DNA of 64,000 nt from Ardenticatenaceae bacterium (GCA_020634565.1 JACKBN010000002.1:186001-250000); one strand, 5' to 3'; positions 34,309-44,117 are shown, counted from the first letter of the stretch. Translations and numbers: made by a program. The notes: a model not told the origin generated them from the letters alone.

Positions 34309-37300
34309 TTACAAATTCTTCGCCAGCAGATTGCTCAAGCTTACCAGGTCAGGCGGTTTTGGCAGCCAACCAGCCAACCCCATTTCCCGCAGATTTTCCA
34401 TCTCGTTGCTGAGCGGGTGCCCTGTCAGCAATACGACGGGTATGGTCAGATGCTGCTCGTTCATGGCGTGAAACAAGGCAACGCCGCCCATTTCCGGCAT
34501 GACCACATCACTTAGAACCAGATCGATTTGGGCGGCCTGCGTGGCCAGGATAGCCAGGGCTTCACGGCCGTTTTTAGCTAGCACCACATCATAATTTAAT
34601 TGAGCCAGGCTGTCTCGCAGCGCGCCACGTGTCGCCGTGTCATCTTCAACCAGCAAGATTTTCTGGCCTTGCCCCGACTGCAACGTGCCTTTGACGGGCA
34701 TCTCTATGACGTTGGAGCCAATCGTGAGCGCCGGAAAATACAAAACGAAAGTTGTGCCCTCTCCAATCTTCGTGGCGACATCAATATAGCCCTCATGTTG
34801 CTGGACAATTCCATAAACCTGGGCCAGTCCCAAACCGGTGCCTGCGCCCACCTCCTTGGTTGTAAAGAACGGTTCAAAAATGTGGGAAAGTACGTCTTGG
34901 GTAATCCCGTCTCCGCTATCGGCTACTTCAATCTGAATCCAGTCACCCGGTGGCAGGTTCTGGACGGATATTGGTTTCGGTTTCTTTGTTTGCACATGCT
35001 CCAAACTGATTTTCAGATAGCCACCATCAGGCATTGCGTCACGGGCATTGACGGCCAAATTCATGACCACCTGCTGAATTCGTGAAGGGTCGGCCTGGAT
35101 GAAGTACGCTTCGGCAACATGGTCCAGTTCAATCTGGATATTCTCGGGCAGGGCACGCTCCAGAAGCTTAACCAGGTTTTCCATAAAGGGAAGTAAATTA
35201 ACTGGCTGTCGTTCCAGTACGGATTGGCGACTGAAGTCGAGGATTTGTTGAATTAAATCGGTTGCCCGCGATATTTGCTGCTCGACGGTGTGCAATCGTT
35301 CTTGAACGCGTGCCGGCATTTCTACGGTGCGTGAGATGAGCTGGGTGTAGAGCGCAATGACCGCGAGGATGTTATTAAAATCGTGGGCAATGCCAGCGGC
35401 CAGTTGCCCCACGGCGGCCAGGCGTTCTTGTCGCTGGATGCGCTCTTGAATATCCCGTTCTTGCGTGATGTCGCGCAGAACCAGCACCCACCCACCGTTG
35501 CGGGGACCATTTTCCACTGGGCGTGTTATGGCTTCAAAGACGAGATTGTCAATTGTGATTTCGTGCCACAATCCTTTTGGGGGAGAGGTGAGTATTTCAT
35601 GTAACGGCCGTTCGCCTAGCTGAGTTAAACGGCCGTTCTCAAAATCCGGTGCCAACAAGGCAAGGAACTGCCTCGCTACAGGGTTGGTTAGCGTGACCAG
35701 TTGATCCTTGTTAAGCAAAACAACACCCTCTGGAACCGTGTCAATAATGTTTTGCACCTGTTTTGCTTGTTCTTGAATTTTAACCAGCAGCCGATTTTGT
35801 TCTATCTCAGCCTGTTTGCGGTCAGCGATATCGCGAACAATCGCAAGAATATAGTCACGGTCCAGGCGGATATAGTTAATATTGATTTCAACAGGGATGA
35901 TTGAGCCATCTTTACGCCGATGTTGACTTTCACGTGCCAGAAAGCCTTTGCTCTGAATTTCTTCCAGGGATTTTTGCCAGCTTTGCGTCCCCACCACGAC
36001 GTTAATGTCAGAGACACTGAGATTCATAAACTCTTCGCGCGTGTAACCCAGGTTTTGGTACGCCTGTTCATTCGCATCAAGGAATTTGCCTGTTGCCGGA
36101 TCAATTACCTCAATCGCGTCAGTGGTTTGGTCAACGAGCGTGCGGAACAGGGTTAGTGCCTCTTGGGTGCGTTTACGGGTTATGAGATGCCCCAACGTGG
36201 TGGCAAACAACCGCAACACTTCAAGCTGGCGCTCCGTAATCGGTTGCTGCGATAAAAGATTATCAACACTAATGATGCCGATCGCCCGGTCGCCATCCCA
36301 AAGCGCAGCCATGGCGTTGTCCCCTTCGCCGACGATATCTCCTTCATGGTTGTACAAAAGTTGACGTACAACCAGCGCCTTTGATTCTTTCTGGGTGAAC
36401 ACCTGCCAGGAGAGTTCTGTTGGTCTGAAGGCAAGTTTAGCCTTCCGTTCGTCCCGTAATTGGCCATGCTCATCTATGCCAAACGAGCCCTGCATCATGC
36501 TTTGATCTTCACCAACAAACCAAATGCCGATGCGATCAAATCCAAAGTGCGTATGCGCCAGCTGCACCGCTTGCCGACACAAATCATCCGTTGAACTTGC
36601 TTTAGAAAGCTCGTTGGTTACGCCTTGCAAAACCGTTAACTGCTGCGAGAAGTGCAGCGTTGCTTCACGGTTTTGCCGCAGCTCGTCTTCGACCTGTTTT
36701 CGTTTGGTAATATCGTTGGAATGGGCCAAAACACAGCTTTCCCCATTGATCGTAATAAGCGTCGCTGAGGTGAGTGCATAACCCAACTGCCCGTTTTTCT
36801 TTTGGAACAAGAACTCGAAATCATTAACGGCTCCTTGTTCTTTAAACAGTTGCCAGAACAGCCGCCTCTGTTCTGGCTTCGCCCACAAGTTTAGTTCTTT
36901 GCCGGTATGTCCAATGACATCTGCATAGGTATAACCGGTGGCTTGTAAAAAGCCATCGTTCACTTCCAGATAGATTTCATCTTTAAGCGAGACCACCGAC
37001 AAAGCGGATGGACTATATTGGAATGCAACGGAAAACTTCTCTTCGCTTTCAAGCAAATTGCGGTATGTCAACAGGCTGGTTAGGCTGTCAGCCAACCGTC
37101 TACCAATTTCGTGAAAGAGCCATTGTTCTTCCGGCGTCCAGACGCGCGGGTAAGTAGATTGGTACAAACCGATAGACCAGGGACGGCTTACTTTGGGATA
37201 AAGCGCCAGACTGAGGGAAGATTGGACACCAAGCCCCTGAGCCAATTCTGTTGGGACTGGATGTTCTGCATGAGGGCCAAATTGCACCGGGCCGTTGGCG

Positions 37301-38736
37301 GCCTCCAGTATTTTGAATACTTCAACACCTTCAGGTTCTAGAGATAGTTCACTTCCTATGGGGAAAGCAACCGGTTGACCCAGCCGAGACCTTTCCATCA
37401 TTAGCCGCCATGTAGCTGCTTCTGTATCGAATGGATGCACTAACCAGGCTTGGTCACAATCGAAAATCGAAAGCATCAGGTCAAGCACCCCGCTCATCAT
37501 CTGATCCAGATCGTTTGTTCCTTGCATAGTCCGGTTCACGCTATCCAGGCTTTCCAGGAACCAGAGGTGGGTCTGGCGGTCTTCCTCTGCCGCCTTCCAT
37601 TTGGAAATGTCGAACGTGACGCCCATCATCCGGGAGGGCTTCCCTTCAGCGTTGTAGTAAACATTGCCCCGTGAGGCTGTCCAGTGGATTGTGCCATCTG
37701 GCCAAACGTTGCGTTTCTGCTCGTCGTAATCCACATTTTCTTCAACTGCGCGATTCAAAGCGTTACTAATACGCTCTCGATCTTCAGGGTGGATGGCTTC
37801 CATGAACCGCTCATAATTTATTTGGGTATCAGGCGGCAGGCCGTACAGGGCCAGACATTTTTTAGACCAGACAACATCACCTGTGATGATGTCCCAATAC
37901 CACAGACCCATTTGGGCGGCATCTAATGCTAATTGCAACTGTTCTTCACTGGCGCGCAGTGCGTTTTCTACTTGTTTGCGTTCGGTAATGTCTATGAGCG
38001 TGCCAATTAAGCCTATTTGCCCGTCATACTCAATACGCCGACCATGTACATCGACATCGATCACGCCACCATCTTTGCGCAGGCCGCGGAAATCGTGACG
38101 GAAGGCGTCGTCTTCACCTAGAATGCTGCGGCGAATACTTTCGGATATCGCAGGTCGATCGTCTATATAAATCAGATCCATGGGGCCAAGTTTGTCAACG
38201 ATTTCTTCTACATCGTAGCCAAAAATATGGGCCAGTGCCGGGTTGACATGGCGAAAGAGGTTGTCCACGATGAGGTAGATGCCGGTGAGTGAGGATTCGG
38301 CTAGCAGGCGAAAGCGTTCGTTGCTTTCGCGGAGCTGTTTTTCTGCCTGGCGGCGTTTGCTGACGTCTCGCACAATGCCTAGGTAACGGCCGTCTGTCAG
38401 CATCTGGGCACTAATTTCTACGGGGAGTAAACGGCCGTCTTTACAGCGAAAGAGGCGCTCCTTAAGCAGAGGACTATCAACGCCCACCTTATCTATTTGC
38501 AGCGGATCGCGTGCCAGGTCTTCAACCCGAATCAGATCATTCATCGAGAAGCCCATGAGCTCTTCCCGCGTGTAGCCTAGCATCTCACAACCGTGCTTGT
38601 TAACGTCTATACAACGCCCTTGACTATCGGCAATAAAGATGCCATCAGCAGCTTGTTCAAACAGCGCTTGATACAGTTCTTCTGAAGCTTGGTATGGCTG
38701 GCTGTCACTATTGTTTTTAGTGGATCTTTGGCTCAT
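34309..38736 (-). CDS. Hybrid sensor histidine kinase with six PAS and two GAF domains
   Basis: This 1,475-residue cytoplasmic sensor has no membrane helix. Domain order: PAS (about 20-130), PAS (140-258), PAS_3 type (265-385, YWDIITGDVVWSKKCLALYG), GAF (395-560), PAS (568-690), GAF (710-865), PAS (875-1000), PAS (1015-1115). HisKA follows with the phospho-acceptor His in AVGQLAAGIAHDFNNIL (about 1140), and HATPase with NLAVNARDAMPDGG, VADSGDGI and GTGLGLAQVYGIVQQH. A C-terminal receiver starts ILLVEDDTATRGALRD with the acceptor Asp in LVLSDVVMPEMGG. The layout is that of orphan energy, redox or light sensors; no ligand residue such as a heme His or chromophore Cys is obvious. No response regulator is adjacent. 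A 2.7-kb interior part has no exact ACGGCCGT. Confidence 0.93.
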   Translation of the reverse strand: MSQRSTKNNSDSQPYQASEELYQALFEQAADGIFIADSQGRCIDVNKHGCEMLGYTREELMGFSMNDLIRVEDLARDPLQIDKVGVDSPLLKERLFRCKDGRLLPVEISAQMLTDGRYLGIVRDVSKRRQAEKQLRESNERFRLLAESSLTGIYLIVDNLFRHVNPALAHIFGYDVEEIVDKLGPMDLIYIDDRPAISESIRRSILGEDDAFRHDFRGLRKDGGVIDVDVHGRRIEYDGQIGLIGTLIDITERKQVENALRASEEQLQLALDAAQMGLWYWDIITGDVVWSKKCLALYGLPPDTQINYERFMEAIHPEDRERISNALNRAVEENVDYDEQKRNVWPDGTIHWTASRGNVYYNAEGKPSRMMGVTFDISKWKAAEEDRQTHLWFLESLDSVNRTMQGTNDLDQMMSGVLDLMLSIFDCDQAWLVHPFDTEAATWRLMMERSRLGQPVAFPIGSELSLEPEGVEVFKILEAANGPVQFGPHAEHPVPTELAQGLGVQSSLSLALYPKVSRPWSIGLYQSTYPRVWTPEEQWLFHEIGRRLADSLTSLLTYRNLLESEEKFSVAFQYSPSALSVVSLKDEIYLEVNDGFLQATGYTYADVIGHTGKELNLWAKPEQRRLFWQLFKEQGAVNDFEFLFQKKNGQLGYALTSATLITINGESCVLAHSNDITKRKQVEDELRQNREATLHFSQQLTVLQGVTNELSKASSTDDLCRQAVQLAHTHFGFDRIGIWFVGEDQSMMQGSFGIDEHGQLRDERKAKLAFRPTELSWQVFTQKESKALVVRQLLYNHEGDIVGEGDNAMAALWDGDRAIGIISVDNLLSQQPITERQLEVLRLFATTLGHLITRKRTQEALTLFRTLVDQTTDAIEVIDPATGKFLDANEQAYQNLGYTREEFMNLSVSDINVVVGTQSWQKSLEEIQSKGFLARESQHRRKDGSIIPVEININYIRLDRDYILAIVRDIADRKQAEIEQNRLLVKIQEQAKQVQNIIDTVPEGVVLLNKDQLVTLTNPVARQFLALLAPDFENGRLTQLGERPLHEILTSPPKGLWHEITIDNLVFEAITRPVENGPRNGGWVLVLRDITQERDIQERIQRQERLAAVGQLAAGIAHDFNNILAVIALYTQLISRTVEMPARVQERLHTVEQQISRATDLIQQILDFSRQSVLERQPVNLLPFMENLVKLLERALPENIQIELDHVAEAYFIQADPSRIQQVVMNLAVNARDAMPDGGYLKISLEHVQTKKPKPISVQNLPPGDWIQIEVADSGDGITQDVLSHIFEPFFTTKEVGAGTGLGLAQVYGIVQQHEGYIDVATKIGEGTTFVLYFPALTIGSNVIEMPVKGTLQSGQGQKILLVEDDTATRGALRDSLAQLNYDVVLAKNGREALAILATQAAQIDLVLSDVVMPEMGGVALFHAMNEQHLTIPVVLLTGHPLSNEMENLREMGLAGWLPKPPDLVSLSNLLAKNL

Positions 38737-38913
38737 TGGTGCACCTTTCCAATGCTGCGTCTGCTAACACCATTTTGGGAACAAAGCCAATATAACTCTT
38801 CCCTTTCCGTAGAAAATATGATGAAAAGATTGAGGTAACTTCAAATTACATTATGAATCATACATGTAGAAGCGTCAATCTGACTTTGGTCGAGTATGCA
38901 TCCTGAAATTTGA

Positions 38914-39909
38914 TTACTCTAGAGGAGAAGATTTGCGGTAGATTTGCAGTAATTTTAGCGCCGCGGCCGTAGGCGGGAGGATGTTTTGGCGTACGGCCGT
39001 TTCCAATTCAGGCAGCGCGTCTTGTACAGCTGGTTGAGTGTAGAAACTTTGTTGGAGCTGTTCGGCGATGATTGTGTGCAGCCACGCTTGCTGCTGTGCC
39101 TCGCGGCGCGCCTGCCACGCGCCGGAAGCTGTCATCTTTTCCTGGAACGACTCGATAATTTCCCACAGCTTGTCGATGCCTGCATCTTCCAGCGCTGAGG
39201 CGGTGTAGGCACGCGGTCGCCAATTTTCGGTGGCTGGTGTGAGGTAATGCAGCGCCCGATTGTACTCGGCGCGTGCCGCTTCGGCGGGCACTTTGTTCTC
39301 GCCATCTGCCTTGTTAATCAAGATGGCATCCGCAATTTCGACCACGCCTTTTTTGATACCTTGCAGCTCGTCGCCGGCACCAGGCACCAGCAGCAGCAGG
39401 AAAAAGTCCACCATCGAGCGCACCGTGATTTCGCTTTGTCCGGTGCCGACGGTTTCCACCAAAATCACGTCGTAGCCCGCCGCTTCACACACCAGGATGG
39501 ACTCGCGCGTTTTGCGGGCCACGCCGCCCAACATGCCGCCGGTGGGAGACGGCCGTACAAACGCATTTTGTTCGCGGGTGAGCATTTCCATCCGCGTTTT
39601 GTCACCCAAAATGGAGCCTTTGCTGATGGAACTGGTGGGGTCCACGGCCAAAACTGCCACTTTGTGCCCTGTCTGCACCAGTTTCAGCCCTAGCGTCTCA
39701 ATCAGGGTCGATTTGCCCGCGCCGGGCACACCGGTAATGCCCACTCGGATCGATTGGCCGGTGTGGGGCAGCAGTTTGCCCAACACCTCCTGGGCTTGCT
39801 CAAAATGGCGCTGGGCGTTGCTTTCTACCAGGGTGATGGTGCGGGCCAGCAGTACGCGGTCGCCCGCCAGCACACCCTGGACGAAATCCTCGGTGGTGAG
39901 TTTGCTCAT
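38914..39909 (-). CDS. meaB: Methylmalonyl-CoA mutase-associated GTPase MeaB (ArgK family)
   Basis: The 331-residue G3E-type GTPase protects and reloads adenosylcobalamin-dependent methylmalonyl-CoA mutase. It has Walker A VGITGVPGAGKSTLIETLG (57-75), VLAVDPTSSISKGSILGDKTRM (about 85-106), the switch region VILVETVGTGQSE, and the guanine motif INKADGENK. Length and motifs match the family, and the C-terminal dimerisation helices are complete. The mutase genes are not in the window. A copy of the first 19 codons lies at 41477-41533, showing a duplication event here. An F4 repeat separates it from the next gene. Confidence 0.93.
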   Translation of the reverse strand: MSKLTTEDFVQGVLAGDRVLLARTITLVESNAQRHFEQAQEVLGKLLPHTGQSIRVGITGVPGAGKSTLIETLGLKLVQTGHKVAVLAVDPTSSISKGSILGDKTRMEMLTREQNAFVRPSPTGGMLGGVARKTRESILVCEAAGYDVILVETVGTGQSEITVRSMVDFFLLLLVPGAGDELQGIKKGVVEIADAILINKADGENKVPAEAARAEYNRALHYLTPATENWRPRAYTASALEDAGIDKLWEIIESFQEKMTASGAWQARREAQQQAWLHTIIAEQLQQSFYTQPAVQDALPELETAVRQNILPPTAAALKLLQIYRKSSPLE

Positions 39910-39962
39910 GGGGACAATGGTAGCGGAAACGGCCGTTCCCGCACACCATCAAAAAATAAAAA

Positions 39963-40034
39963 TAGGACGCGGATGGACGCAGATAACGCTGATCTTTATT
40001 GGATCTGCGTCATCAGCGTTTATCAGCGTCCCTT
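39963..40034. repeat. Inverted intergenic repeat family F4, copy 4
   Basis: GGACGCGGATGGACGCAGATA with AACGCTGATC is mirrored by GATCTGCGTCATCAGCGTTT and ATCAGCGTCCC (arms split here). It lies four bases after the stop of the TolB-like lipoprotein gene and upstream of meaB. Confidence 0.8.
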
Positions 40035-40037
40035 TTA

Positions 40038-41333
40038 TTAAGGAACCCAGGCCAAAAATATTGCGCCGTCGGGCCACTCGATTTGTGTAAGTTGGTTGCT
40101 TGTCGCGTCGTAAACAAAATAGAGTTGCGGCACATTCCATTCTGGTCGGATGAGAATCTGGTCGTTAGGACCCAGGTGTGTTGCTCCAATCCGGATGGGG
40201 AGCTCAACGGCCGTTTCCGTACCATCCTCTACCGAAATAAGAAAAAATCCCTGCCACGCCAGAGATCGTGTGCGGGTGGTCAGAAAACGCGTGCTGTCGC
40301 TTAGCCAGCGGCTGAATACTTGCTCCGAACGTAGCAGTTCACGGCCGTCTGCCTGAAAAATGATGGTTGGTCCCCCATAAAGATTAACATGGGCAAAGAA
40401 ACGGCCGTCTGGTGACCAACGCACGGATGGCAGTGGTCCATCCGCTGTGTAGGTGATGAGATCGGGCAGGATTTGGGTGGTGCTGCTTTCCAAATCCAGC
40501 AGAGCGATGCCCATTGTGTTGCTATACAACGTGGTGGTCTGCAAATCAGCAAATTGCCAGGCGAGCAAACGGCCGTCTGGCGACCAGCTTGGTGAAAAAT
40601 AGGCACGGTCAGTAGGTAGGTTGTATGCGGCGAGATCAAGGGGTTGGGAACGGCCGTTGGCGTACAACAGCAGCGGCTCACCATTATTTGTGGCAGCGAT
40701 GACTGCCTCCGTGGGATGCTGGTCAAAATCGTTCCACAATTCCACCCCATCGGCCAGGGCTCGCCAATTGGTGCCGTCTCGGTTGGCCAGCGCCAGCCCA
40801 GAGCGATAATGATCCCCGTCCAGGCTAAAGAGCACAATGATTTCTTCTGGTTGGCCTGGCCACCAGGTTAAATCACGCATGTAGCCAGGCACGTCGGGTT
40901 GCTCAGTGATATCAAAAACGGTGCGCTCACCGCTCGCCAAATCCACCAAAAACGTCTCGTTGCGCACATCTTGCACAACGAGCGAGTCGCCTTGTGGTGA
41001 AATTTTTGCCCGCGCCGTGTCGCTGCTGAGCGCAGGCGAGCTAAAAAGCAGGCGAGGGGTTCCCTCTACTGTGTTTTGCCAGATGTCGTTGCCCGTCTGG
41101 TACACAATGCCAGCCGGCAAGCTCCCTTGCGGTACGCGCGTGGGTGCGGGAATCAACGTGGCGGTGGGGATAGCGGTTGGCTGAGTGGTGGGTGGAATGG
41201 GCGTTGCCGCTGGTTGGGTGGGGGTGGAAACGGCCGTTTCTGTTGGAACTGGTTCCGCTGTTGGGCTAATTTCGGTTGTGGCACATCCAATTGCAAAAAG
41301 CACCATGCCAAGCAAATACCATTTTAGGTGCAA
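40038..41333 (-). CDS. TolB/WD40-like beta-propeller lipoprotein
   Basis: AGGAGG lies eight bases before TTG 41333, which supports this uncommon start. The 431-residue product has a lipoprotein signal (KWYLLGMVLFAIGC, Cys17), a Thr/Pro-rich linker (about 20-70, TETAVSTPTQPAATPIPPTT) and a propeller of PD40-like blades. Examples are ISPQGDSLVVQD, FSPSWSPDGRLLAWQF and SVRWSPDGRFFAHV. Such proteins sit on the outer face of the membrane and bind proteins or small ligands; no enzyme residues are evident. Six exact ACGGCCGT sites occur, one of them coding the linker TAV and three coding DGR or NGR in blade turns. Confidence 0.85.
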   Translation of the reverse strand: MHLKWYLLGMVLFAIGCATTEISPTAEPVPTETAVSTPTQPAATPIPPTTQPTAIPTATLIPAPTRVPQGSLPAGIVYQTGNDIWQNTVEGTPRLLFSSPALSSDTARAKISPQGDSLVVQDVRNETFLVDLASGERTVFDITEQPDVPGYMRDLTWWPGQPEEIIVLFSLDGDHYRSGLALANRDGTNWRALADGVELWNDFDQHPTEAVIAATNNGEPLLLYANGRSQPLDLAAYNLPTDRAYFSPSWSPDGRLLAWQFADLQTTTLYSNTMGIALLDLESSTTQILPDLITYTADGPLPSVRWSPDGRFFAHVNLYGGPTIIFQADGRELLRSEQVFSRWLSDSTRFLTTRTRSLAWQGFFLISVEDGTETAVELPIRIGATHLGPNDQILIRPEWNVPQLYFVYDATSNQLTQIEWPDGAIFLAWVP

Positions 41334-41711
41334 AACAAAACCTCCTGAATTTGGGGATGCTGTTTATTTTGGCATATTTTGTGCAGGACAAATTTATGCT
41401 TTTGCGTTGTTTTGGCTACGTTTTCGCTCTGACTAATCAGCGTTGATTTCCATCGGAGTAATGATGCGGTCAAAAGCCTCTGGTCGCCACCAGCACGCTC
41501 TGGATAAAATCTTCAGTGGTGAGTTTGCTCATGGAAATAATGGTGGCGGAAACGGCCTTACTTGCACATTGGCTGTTGCGGCTGTTTTTTATGGAAGACC
41601 AGCCGATTTTAGGTTAAAATTTCTTCGTCTCTTGTATTTGTGGGTGGGGCCAATCCCCCATAATTTCAAAAACAACATCTTTCCAATGCATGCAAAAATG
41701 GAGTCTTTGTG
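41334..41711. other. Gap with a broken meaB 5' copy
   Basis: Apart from the meaB fragment at 41477-41533 and its upstream flank to about 41565, I see no gene in this stretch. Short frames on both strands lack family features or ribosome binding sites. Confidence 0.6.
41477..41565 (-). pseudogene. Duplicated 5' fragment of meaB with its upstream flank
   Basis: Read on the - strand, ATG at 41533 begins MSKLTTEDFIQSVLVATRGF and then a stop; intact meaB begins MSKLTTEDFVQGVLAGDRVL. Upstream, ATGGAAATAATGGTGGCGGA parallels the meaB flank GGGGACAATGGTAGCGGA, including the spot of an ACGGCCGT site now decayed to ACGGCCTT. The similarity covers about 85 bases and then ends, so it is a truncated, diverged duplicate. 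Confidence 0.85.
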
Positions 41712-44117
41712 ATGAAAAATTGTTTTAAACCAGCCCATATGCGGTTTGTTGTTTGGGCGATCCTGTTTGTTACGTTGATGAGCGTTTTAGGTGGTGGGGG
41801 AACGGCCGTGTTGGCTAAGCCATTTGCTTTATCGCAATCTCACCCCCCCAACGATCAGCAGCTTCCTTTAGAAAAATTACTCACCAGCAATGGTTCACTG
41901 GATTTGACCACAGGTTTCAATGGGTCTTTAGACACTACCGGCTGGCAAATCAAATTGGGAGAAGATGGCGAGCCCCTTTTTGAGCCTGTTGAGCGAGCAA
42001 CTGCTAATGAATTCCAATCTACCACAAATGCATCGCTATGGGATGATAGATTCCACCCGCCGGGTTTGAGCATTGGCGGATGCCAATATGGGGGTTACTG
42101 TCATGCCACGGCCTATGCTATTGTCGTCATTGGCACCGACGTCTATGTAGGTGGCGATTTTACTCACGCAGGCGCTTCCCAAGTGAATTACATTGCCAAA
42201 TGGAATGGGAATACGTGGTCTTCTTTGGGAGAAGGCGTTAATGGAGTGGTTCGAACAATCGTTGCTGATGGAAATGATCTTTACGTTGGGGGTAACTTTA
42301 CCCAGGCAGGCGGCGTTCAAGCCAATTACATTGCAAAATGGAATGGCACGAGTTGGTCTTCCCTAGGAGTTGGTTTAAACGATCAGGTATATGCGGTAAA
42401 AGTTTTTCCTGGTGGACTATATGCAGCAGGTGCTTTTACAGAAGCAGGTGGTAGCTCGGCCAATTATGTCGCGGAATGGAATGGTAACTCTTGGGTGGCG
42501 CTTGGCGGAGGTACAAACAATACCGTTCGAGATATAGAGATAGTTGGCAACACGCTTTTTGCGGGTGGCTTCTTTACAATGGCGGATGGTGTGTCAGCCA
42601 GCTACATTGCTCAATGGAATGGCCAAAATTGGCTTCCTGTGGGTTCTGGAGGTCCAGCAAGTTCTGTATACGCCTTAACGGCTAGTGGCGGCAATCTCTA
42701 TGCTGGCGGAAGCAGTATCGTTATGTGGGACGGAATAAATTGGACATCTATGGTGGCCTCCACAGATGGGACAATCTATGATTTACTGATCCAAGGTTCT
42801 GAACTATATGTTGTTGGGAAGTTCTTTACTCTTGATGGTCAATCAATCACTAACTTTGCCCATTGGAATGGTTCAGATTGGTCATGGGCTGGCAATATTG
42901 GACCCCAACTCCACACGATTGCTTATGCCGACGGTGCCTATTATTTGGGTGGAATTCTGATGTTTGGTATTGATGATGATGCCGATGACTGGATTGCGGG
43001 TATTGCTAAATGGGATGGTACCAACTGGTATGCATTGGATGATGGCATTGCCGGTGGTTTGCATGCTGTTGGTCAGCCAAGCGCTAGTGGTTTGGCAGTA
43101 GCTATAGATGGCAATAATGTCTACGTCGCAGGAAATTTTTCGCGGGCTGGAGCAATTGCTATTGATAAAGTGGCTCAGTGGGATGGCAGCACCTGGTCGT
43201 CTTTAGGTGTCGGATTTGAAGACGTGACTTACAACTTTGGACGCATTGATACAATTGCCATCTTTGAGCAAGAGGTATATGTTGGCGGCTATTTCTCCTC
43301 TATTGGTGGTGTAGCAGTAAATAGTTTTGCCAAATGGGATGGCAATCAATGGTCTGATTTGGGCGGTGGTGTGCTAAATTCGAGCGATGAGCCGGGTGCT
43401 GTGAACGATCTTGTCGTTGCAGGAAGTGAGCTGTATGTTGGGGGAAATTTTGTTTCCATTGGTGGGGTTGCTGCTAATTCTGTTGCTAAGTGGAATGGCA
43501 GCCAATGGGTAGCTATCGATCAAGGTTTTTCTACAGGTTTTGCTTACAAGCTGTTAAAGGCTGATGACACACTCTACTTGGGTGGCTATCTTATCCTTGA
43601 TGGTAGCAGTAATCCGGTTTATGTGGCGCGCTTCAATGGAACCAGTTGGCAGGCAATGGGCGATGGTTTAAACGATGAAGTGTACGCTCTCGTTATGCAT
43701 AACGGCGAACTAATTGCAGGCGGCCGTTTTTCAATGTCTGGCACCACACCTATCAATCGTGTTGCCCGGTGGGATGGCCAAGTATGGCATCCACTTGGTA
43801 ATGGCTTGGGTGGCAACCCGAATGAAAAGGTGCTTGACTTGGAAAGTCATGGCCAGCTGTTTGCTGCGGGATCTTTTACCACGACCGGCAGCGAAGCATC
43901 TGCGGGTTTGGCAACATGGAATGGCTCAGACTGGAATACATTTACGACCGCGGTAGAAAACCCAACATCGGCACCTGTGATCGTCAATGATATTGCCTTT
44001 CAGGGAAATACACTGTTTATCACCGGTACGTTTTTGGAATTTGGTGGTCAGCCCGCGGTAAATTTTGCGCGTTGGGGGGTGGATGTGTCAACTTATTTGC
44101 CGATGATCCTGCGGTGA
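41712..44117 (+). CDS. Secreted 14-repeat beta-propeller protein
   Basis: GGAG at 41700-41703 favours ATG 41712 over GTG 41709. After a signal peptide (FVVWAILFVTLMSVLGGGGTAVLA) and a low-complexity spacer, about 14 repeats of roughly 45-55 residues follow from residue 140. The consensus is (D/E)LYVGG-F-x3-GG-x2-AN-x-(I/V)-AKW-(N/D)G-x2-WSSLG-G. Typical units are DLYVGGNFTQAGGVQANY and ELYVGGNFVSIGGVAANS. These resemble delta-60/kelch-like propeller repeats of secreted bacterial proteins. The tail VSTYLPMILR is shared in style with the beta-helix protein. No catalytic residues are evident; surface binding is likely. The gene is more AT-rich than its neighbours and has a single exact ACGGCCGT, in the signal peptide. 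Confidence 0.85.
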   Translation: MKNCFKPAHMRFVVWAILFVTLMSVLGGGGTAVLAKPFALSQSHPPNDQQLPLEKLLTSNGSLDLTTGFNGSLDTTGWQIKLGEDGEPLFEPVERATANEFQSTTNASLWDDRFHPPGLSIGGCQYGGYCHATAYAIVVIGTDVYVGGDFTHAGASQVNYIAKWNGNTWSSLGEGVNGVVRTIVADGNDLYVGGNFTQAGGVQANYIAKWNGTSWSSLGVGLNDQVYAVKVFPGGLYAAGAFTEAGGSSANYVAEWNGNSWVALGGGTNNTVRDIEIVGNTLFAGGFFTMADGVSASYIAQWNGQNWLPVGSGGPASSVYALTASGGNLYAGGSSIVMWDGINWTSMVASTDGTIYDLLIQGSELYVVGKFFTLDGQSITNFAHWNGSDWSWAGNIGPQLHTIAYADGAYYLGGILMFGIDDDADDWIAGIAKWDGTNWYALDDGIAGGLHAVGQPSASGLAVAIDGNNVYVAGNFSRAGAIAIDKVAQWDGSTWSSLGVGFEDVTYNFGRIDTIAIFEQEVYVGGYFSSIGGVAVNSFAKWDGNQWSDLGGGVLNSSDEPGAVNDLVVAGSELYVGGNFVSIGGVAANSVAKWNGSQWVAIDQGFSTGFAYKLLKADDTLYLGGYLILDGSSNPVYVARFNGTSWQAMGDGLNDEVYALVMHNGELIAGGRFSMSGTTPINRVARWDGQVWHPLGNGLGGNPNEKVLDLESHGQLFAAGSFTTTGSEASAGLATWNGSDWNTFTTAVENPTSAPVIVNDIAFQGNTLFITGTFLEFGGQPAVNFARWGVDVSTYLPMILR

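Noticed and set aside
41443..41712. A + strand frame of 89 codons
   Set aside because: It is the complement of the broken meaB copy and has no independent support.
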